Below, one piece after another: positions 59,686-64,000 of a DNA stretch of 64,000 bases. The DNA is from DASRFA01 sp035651755 (GTDB lineage: Bacteria; Desulfobacterota; Binatia; UBA12015), in assembly GCA_035651755.1 (NCBI GenBank), contig DASRFA010000050.1, positions 1 to 64,000 on the forward strand, given 5' to 3'. The position numbers and the translations under genes were made by a program. Numbering within the stretch: the stretch's first letter is position 1; each line of letters starts with the position of its first letter. Under the pieces are notes generated by a model. It saw only the letters and a program-made list of their open reading frames with translations, ran no database searches and was not told where the DNA came from.

Positions 59686-61212
59686 CTACGCCTTCGTCAC
59701 CAGGTGGAGCTGCGGCTCCATTCCCGCGGGCGGCCGGATCGTCGCTCCGGCTTCCCGGCGGGCTTCGGACTCGGCGTCCGAGTCGGACGCGAGGCTCGGC
59801 GGCGCGCTCGCGAGCCGCATGAGCTCGGCGAACGACTCGCGGGTCGCGCGCACGAACGCCGACAGATCCGGAACGAGGTCGTAGTCGGCGTTGAAGCCCC
59901 AGAAGAGCTTCCCGGTGTAGCTCATGAGCGCGATGCCGAGGCCGAGGTTGTCGACGAGCGGGACGAGCGGGAACGTCTCGAGGAGCCGCGATCCCAGCAT
60001 GTAGATCGGGAACTGCGGGCCCGGGACGTTCGTCACGACCAGGTTGAACGGCAGCATCCGGGTCATGTTGCGAGCGCCCAGCGCGAGCAGCGTCGACGAG
60101 CCCCACTCCGCGACCTCCGTCAGCATCGACGCCGCGACCGCTTGCTTCGACTCCTTCAGGGCGAGGCTCGTCTCGCGGATCTGGCGGAGCTGCTCGCGCG
60201 GGTCGGGCTCGCCGATCGGCAGGTCGAGGAACCAGGCCGACACGCGATTGCCGAGCTTGCCGCGCTGGTCGGTCGACCGGACGCTGACGGGAGCCATCAC
60301 GCGGAAGTCGATCTGGCCCGGGTTCACGTTCCGGCGCTCGAGGAAGCGCTGCACGGCGCCGGTCACGACGGTCAGCACGACGTCGTTGATGCTGCCGCCG
60401 AGCGCGCGCCGGATCTGCTTGATCTCGTCGAGGCTCATCTCGAGCCAGTCGAAGCGGCGGTGCGGTCCGATCTTGTCGTTGAGCGGCGTCGCCGACGGGA
60501 CCGAGAGCGACGTGCCGAGCATTCCGGCGATCGCGCGTGCGCGCGACAGCAGCTCGCGCCGCAGGTCGGCGGCCTCGCGCACGAAGTGACCGACGTCGCG
60601 GATGGTGTCGACCGGAAGGCGGAGGCGCCGGAGCATCTCGTCGCGCCAGAGCTGGAACGCCGTCGGCACGCGGCGCGGAATGAAGCGCGGGGGATCGTGC
60701 GGCTCGACCTCGGGCGTGGGCGACAGCATCGTGTTCAGGAGATCGACGCCCGAGATGCCGTCGATCATGCAGTGGTGGACCTTCGAGATCAGGGCGAAGC
60801 GGTCTCCGCCCTCGAGCCCCTCCACGACCCACATCTCCCAGAGCGGACGCGACGGATCGAGCGACTGCTCCATGATGCGTGCCGAGAGCCGCTTCAGCTG
60901 CTGCTCGTCGCCCGGGCGCGGCAGGCTCGTGTGGCGGACGTGGTAGTCGATGTTGAACCGATGGTCGTCGACCCAGACCGGGCGCTGCGTGAACGGCACC
61001 CAGGCGATCTTCTGGCGATAGCGAGGGATGCGGTGCAGCTCGCCCGTCAAGCGCGCGCGGATGGCATCGGCGTCCACGCCGCCCTGCGGAGTGCGGAGCG
61101 GACCGGCCTCGAACGTGAGCGTCGAGGCGACGTGGAGCGGCGCGTGCGGCGTCTCGAGCAGCAGGAACGAGCTGTCGAGAGCCGTCAAGCGGTCGTATGC
61201 GGGCGAGGTCAT
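59686..61212 (-). CDS. Wax ester synthase/diacylglycerol acyltransferase (WS/DGAT family)
   Basis: 508 residues from ATG 61212. The catalytic HHxxxDG is KVHHCMIDGISG (His146, His147, Asp151). N-terminal LTALDSSFLLLETPHAPLHV, C-terminal NLVVTNVPGPQFPIYMLGSR and LGIALMSYTGKLFWGFNADY are diagnostic. It transfers acyl-CoA to diacylglycerol or a long-chain alcohol, making storage triacylglycerol or wax ester, and typically sits at the membrane face. The last ~50 residues are acidic and low-complexity. It converges with the kinase gene (13 bases apart). Confidence 0.93.
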   Translation of the reverse strand: MTSPAYDRLTALDSSFLLLETPHAPLHVASTLTFEAGPLRTPQGGVDADAIRARLTGELHRIPRYRQKIAWVPFTQRPVWVDDHRFNIDYHVRHTSLPRPGDEQQLKRLSARIMEQSLDPSRPLWEMWVVEGLEGGDRFALISKVHHCMIDGISGVDLLNTMLSPTPEVEPHDPPRFIPRRVPTAFQLWRDEMLRRLRLPVDTIRDVGHFVREAADLRRELLSRARAIAGMLGTSLSVPSATPLNDKIGPHRRFDWLEMSLDEIKQIRRALGGSINDVVLTVVTGAVQRFLERRNVNPGQIDFRVMAPVSVRSTDQRGKLGNRVSAWFLDLPIGEPDPREQLRQIRETSLALKESKQAVAASMLTEVAEWGSSTLLALGARNMTRMLPFNLVVTNVPGPQFPIYMLGSRLLETFPLVPLVDNLGLGIALMSYTGKLFWGFNADYDLVPDLSAFVRATRESFAELMRLASAPPSLASDSDAESEARREAGATIRPPAGMEPQLHLVTKA

Positions 61213-61556
61213 CTTCGCACCCCCTTGTGGCCGGCCCGGCTCACCGTCCCCCACGGTGTGGCGGGTTTCAAGTCGGCAGGGATTGACACTCGCGTGGCGC
61301 GCGAGCAGGTCCATTCCAGACATTGCACCTGCGCTCGCGGCCGGGCGCGAATGCACGGCCTTGCAGCCGTGCGCCACCGGGCGGGGTCGCGGAGGGGAAA
61401 AGATCCAGGAAAGACGGGCATCCCGCTCGTCGGTCCTGGAGTTCCGGTTGCTACCTATAGCGAGTTCCCGAGGCGATCCGGATCGGCGCCCGTGCGGCGA
61501 CGTGCCGGATCCGAGGGGGAGGGCTGCCCTCGGCGGCCCGGCGAGAGGATCCCGAC
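61213..61556. other. 344-base divergent intergenic region with a structured segment
   Basis: Lies between the divergent acyltransferase and Ig-like genes. No ORF. It holds one extended stem-loop, CCAGGA (61405-61410) with TCCTGG (61434-61439), with an inner GACG/CGTC stem (61413-61416 and 61428-61431) and a GG-cat-CC tip. It also holds a GATCCGG/CCGGATC inverted repeat (61475-61481, 61505-61511) nearer the Ig-like gene. No riboswitch consensus could be matched by eye. Confidence 0.4.
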
Positions 61557-63086
61557 ATGACCTGTACCGAACGCCACCTGGAGGCGACTCGCCCGTCCCG
61601 TCGCCGTCGCGCGCTCTGCGCGGCGCTGGCGATCGCCGTCCTCGGAGCGGCCGCGCTCGCGCGCGACGCCGCAGCCGCGAGCCAGCGAAAGCTCGTCGAC
61701 ATCCAGATCTCGCCCGCGCTGGCGAGCGTGATTCCCGGGCGAACTCAGGCGTTCACCGCGACCGGCGTCTACTCCGACAACACGACCGCCGACCTCACCG
61801 GCCAGGTGACGTGGGCGGTGCGCGACCCGCGCGTCGCGACCATCGACGCGACCGGCCTCGCGACGGCGGTCGGCAGCGGCCGGACGGATATCAGCGCGAG
61901 CGTCGCCTCGGCCCGGGTTGCTGCGCGCCACGCGGCGCGGCTCGAGGTCGCGGAGCTCGACTCGATGGTCGTCGATCCCGTCTCGGCGAACGTGCGCGTC
62001 GGCGGCAGCGTCGTCCTGAAGGCGATCGGGACGTACGACAACGGGACGACGGGCATCGACATCACGCCGCAGGTGCAGTGGGCGTCGAAGAAGAAATCGG
62101 TCGTGCAGATCGGCACCAACGCCGACGGCGCCGTGGTCGCGATCGGCGTCGCGGCGGGGCAGACGAACGTCGAGGCGCGCGATCCCGAGACCGGCGTTCG
62201 CTCGGAGTCGACCACCGGTCGCATGAACGTCGTCGGGACGCTGGTGTCGATCGAGGTCACGCCGGACGACCGGATCATCCGCGTCGGCGAGCGCGTCCGC
62301 TACAAGGCGACCGGCACGTTCGAGAAAGGGTACACCACCGACGTTTCGACCGACGTCGACTGGAGCACGGGCAACGCCGCGGTCGCAACCGCCGACGCGG
62401 AAGGCCGCGTGACCGGCGCCGGCATCGGCTCGACCTCCGTCGTCGCGACCGACCGCGACACCGGGATCTCGTCGACCGACAGCGGGGCCGACGGCCGCGT
62501 CGAGGTCGTGGGCGACTTGACCAGCTTGACGGTTCGCCCGACGCCGCTCTCGCTCGCGCTCGGCGCGCGTACGAACATGAAGGCACAGGCGATCTTCCAG
62601 GGCGTCACGAAAGCCGTGAACGTGACGACGAAGGTCGAGTGGCGAACGACCGATCCGGCGAAGGTGAGCGTCACCCGCACCGGGGTCGCGACCTGCCTCT
62701 CCGCCGGCAGCGTGATGCTGTCGGTGCGCGATCCGTTCTCCGGCCTCACGTCGACGACGACGGGCGGCGACGCGCTCGTGCGCTGCGGCGTCCCGGTGGT
62801 CGGGGTGCAGATCTCACCGGACACGCTCAGCTTCCGCGTCGGCAAGCTGAAGAAGGTGAAGGCGTTCCTGGTCTACGGCGACGACAGCCGCGACGAGATC
62901 ACCAAGCGCGTGACGTGGGCGTCGTCCAACCCGGCAATCGTTTCGATCGACGTCGCCGAGCCGAACATCGGCCGCCTGCATGCGAACGCGCCCGGGACAG
63001 CGACGATCACCGCCGACGACGCGTCGACGGGCCTGAGCTCGACGGCGCCCGGCGGCAAGAGCCTGTCGGTCACGGTCCTTCCGTAG
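61557..63086 (+). CDS. Secreted protein of five bacterial Ig-like (BIG2) domains
   Basis: 509 residues. Signal peptide with core ALCAALAIAVLGAAALARDA then AAAS. Five tandem ~95-residue Ig-like units, each starting like LVDIQISPALASVIPGRTQA and carrying VTWAVRDPRVATIDATGLAT-type central strands (W...P...VATI...G), for example VDWSTGNAAVATADAEGRVT and VTWASSNPAIVSIDV. Nothing else is attached, so it is a pure adhesin-like or scaffold module. GAGAGG lies upstream of the ATG. Confidence 0.88.
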   Translation: MTCTERHLEATRPSRRRRALCAALAIAVLGAAALARDAAAASQRKLVDIQISPALASVIPGRTQAFTATGVYSDNTTADLTGQVTWAVRDPRVATIDATGLATAVGSGRTDISASVASARVAARHAARLEVAELDSMVVDPVSANVRVGGSVVLKAIGTYDNGTTGIDITPQVQWASKKKSVVQIGTNADGAVVAIGVAAGQTNVEARDPETGVRSESTTGRMNVVGTLVSIEVTPDDRIIRVGERVRYKATGTFEKGYTTDVSTDVDWSTGNAAVATADAEGRVTGAGIGSTSVVATDRDTGISSTDSGADGRVEVVGDLTSLTVRPTPLSLALGARTNMKAQAIFQGVTKAVNVTTKVEWRTTDPAKVSVTRTGVATCLSAGSVMLSVRDPFSGLTSTTTGGDALVRCGVPVVGVQISPDTLSFRVGKLKKVKAFLVYGDDSRDEITKRVTWASSNPAIVSIDVAEPNIGRLHANAPGTATITADDASTGLSSTAPGGKSLSVTVLP

Positions 63087-63099
63087 CCGACGATCTCGC

Positions 63100-63128
63100 G
63101 CGAACGGCCGCGGTGCGCGGCCGTTCGC
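63100..63128. terminator. Bidirectional hairpin terminator between convergent genes
   Basis: A perfect 13-bp stem, GCGAACGGCCGCG with CGCGGCCGTTCGC, and a GTG loop, with no mismatch. It lies in the 75-base gap between the Ig-like protein stop and the stop of the convergent gene. Confidence 0.6.
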
Positions 63129-63161
63129 GGCAGCGAGCGGTGCGCCGCGCGGCGTGCGCGG

Positions 63162-64000
63162 CTAATCGGGAAGCGGCGTCTCGAGCGCGTCGAACGCGCG
63201 CACCAGATCCGCGCCGGCGGGCTGCGCGAGGAGCCGGCGGTGGATCGCGTCGCGCAGGATCGGCCTCTGCAGGCGCGGGTTCTCGACCGCGTGCCAGGCG
63301 ACGAGCGCGCTCCACATCGGATCGATGACGTCGCTTCCCGGAAGGTCGCCGCCGTCGACCGCCCTCCACGTGAAGCTCCGCATCTCGGAGAGGACGGTCT
63401 GGAGGTACGCGACGTGGATCGCCTCGTCGATCCGGATGCGCTCGACCATCTCGGCGGCGCGCTCGGCGCGATCGCGGCGGTCGGCGAAGAGGCCCGGGTC
63501 GCGCAGAACGCGGAGGGTGAAGTCGAACCCGACCTCAGCCCGCACCTCGATCATGAGGACGTTCATGAGGAGCGTCAGCATCTGCTCGTGCCCGAGCGGG
63601 ATGCGCGGCGCGAGGCGCTCGGCGTCCGGCCGCGCGATGCTCGCGGGCACCTCGGGGATGGGGTAGGCGTCGCGGCCGAAGACCAGGTCGCGCACCGCGA
63701 ACCACATCGCGTCGTGCGCGCCGAGCCGGGTCGCCGGGTCGCCGCCCTCGTCCATGCCGTGCGCGACGAGAAGCCCCTTGTTCAGGTGCCCGGTCGCGGT
63801 CTCGGAGACGTCGTCCGCGATGACGCGCGCGAAGTCCGGCGCCGGGAGGTCGACGAGAAGACGCCCGCGCGCCTCGATGACGCCGGTGATCGTGAGCGAG
63901 TTCCAGAAGGTCTGGCCGAGCCCGCGCTGCAGGAGCAGCTTCTGCTGCTCGTAGCTGGGATAGGGACCGGCCTTCAGCAGCCGCGCGTCCGCGTCGAGCA
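63162..64000 (-). CDS. Partial gene, possible ferritin-like or diiron protein
   Basis: The frame is open to the right window edge, so the N-terminus is missing; a Met at 63755 is internal, because the upstream codons continue coherently (ARVIADDVSETATGHLNKGL, LVAHGMDEGG). About 278 residues are visible, all-helical in look. RIDEAIHVAYLQTVLSEMRS, with E-x-x-H spacing, and other Glu/His pairs resemble ferritin-like/AurF-type diiron helices. No full motif set can be checked without the N-terminal part. Function undecided. Confidence 0.6.
   Translation of the reverse strand, partial: LDADARLLKAGPYPSYEQQKLLLQRGLGQTFWNSLTITGVIEARGRLLVDLPAPDFARVIADDVSETATGHLNKGLLVAHGMDEGGDPATRLGAHDAMWFAVRDLVFGRDAYPIPEVPASIARPDAERLAPRIPLGHEQMLTLLMNVLMIEVRAEVGFDFTLRVLRDPGLFADRRDRAERAAEMVERIRIDEAIHVAYLQTVLSEMRSFTWRAVDGGDLPGSDVIDPMWSALVAWHAVENPRLQRPILRDAIHRRLLAQPAGADLVRAFDALETPLPD

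Overview
The window is 64 kb of very G+C-rich bacterial chromosome with short intergenic gaps, frequent GTG/TTG starts and many 4-base stop/start overlaps. No rRNA, tRNA, CRISPR array, origin or intact mobile element was found. The gene set suggests an uncultivated, aerobic, soil-type lineage of the former deltaproteobacterial grade, for example Candidatus Binatota or a myxobacterium-like group. Pointers are a B12-dependent ribonucleotide reductase, a wax-ester/DGAT-type acyltransferase, LLM/ALDH/ADH/amidohydrolase catabolic genes, a thiolase with its Zn-ribbon/OB partner, and secreted proteins with Thr-Pro linkers, a beta-propeller or Cys-rich repeats. The taxonomic placement is inference.

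Layout. 0-8.3 kb: the 3' part of nrdJ, entering the window inside an intein; a GcvH-like protein with Arg where the lipoyl Lys should be; ftsB (minus); a 39-residue Lys-rich mini-histone with its own promoter and downstream hairpins; an alpha/beta hydrolase; cysH; a patatin-like lipase; and an amgK-murU pair for peptidoglycan-sugar recycling. 8.4-15.8 kb: one operon, nuoAHJKLMN, encoding all seven membrane subunits of complex I and none of the peripheral ones. 15.8-21.6 kb: small metabolic and regulatory genes, ending in a tightly coupled GNAT / acyltransferase / ureohydrolase operon. 21.6-29.3 kb: GTP-dependent PEP carboxykinase, then a TetR regulator divergent from an LLM-ALDH-ADH-amidohydrolase catabolic run, with a perfect inverted repeat in the shared promoter region.

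29.3-32.6 kb is a rearrangement scar. A fragment of a PQQ alcohol dehydrogenase runs into the C-terminus of a CtaG-like cytochrome oxidase assembly protein, followed by a frameshifted cytochrome c lipoprotein. An intact enoyl-CoA hydratase comes next, then a truncated IS transposase with an in-frame stop. Beside it lies a secreted protein of less extreme base composition with a 90-bp tandem-repeat Thr-Pro linker. 35-45 kb: RNase R with an Arg/Asp-rich linker, the thiolase/DUF35 pair, an aldo-keto reductase with a YfhO-like membrane protein, a frameshifted small secreted protein, and an FAD oxidoreductase.

45-64 kb: a secreted Cys-containing protein, a large winged-helix/ATPase/TPR regulator, a small ORF and an SDR, then a minus-strand run of a lipoprotein, an amidase and a 1000-residue secreted protein (seven-repeat propeller, 57-residue Cys-rich repeats and a conserved C-terminal region). 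The end holds a winged-helix protein of unknown role, DoxX, a hybrid histidine kinase, the WS/DGAT acyltransferase, a five-repeat Ig-like secreted protein, and a gene cut by the window end. Complex I, PEP carboxykinase and the acyl-CoA and alcohol/aldehyde genes fit respiration on lipid- or alcohol-like carbon with gluconeogenesis and storage-lipid synthesis. No single dedicated new system is proven; the oddities are listed as separate findings.
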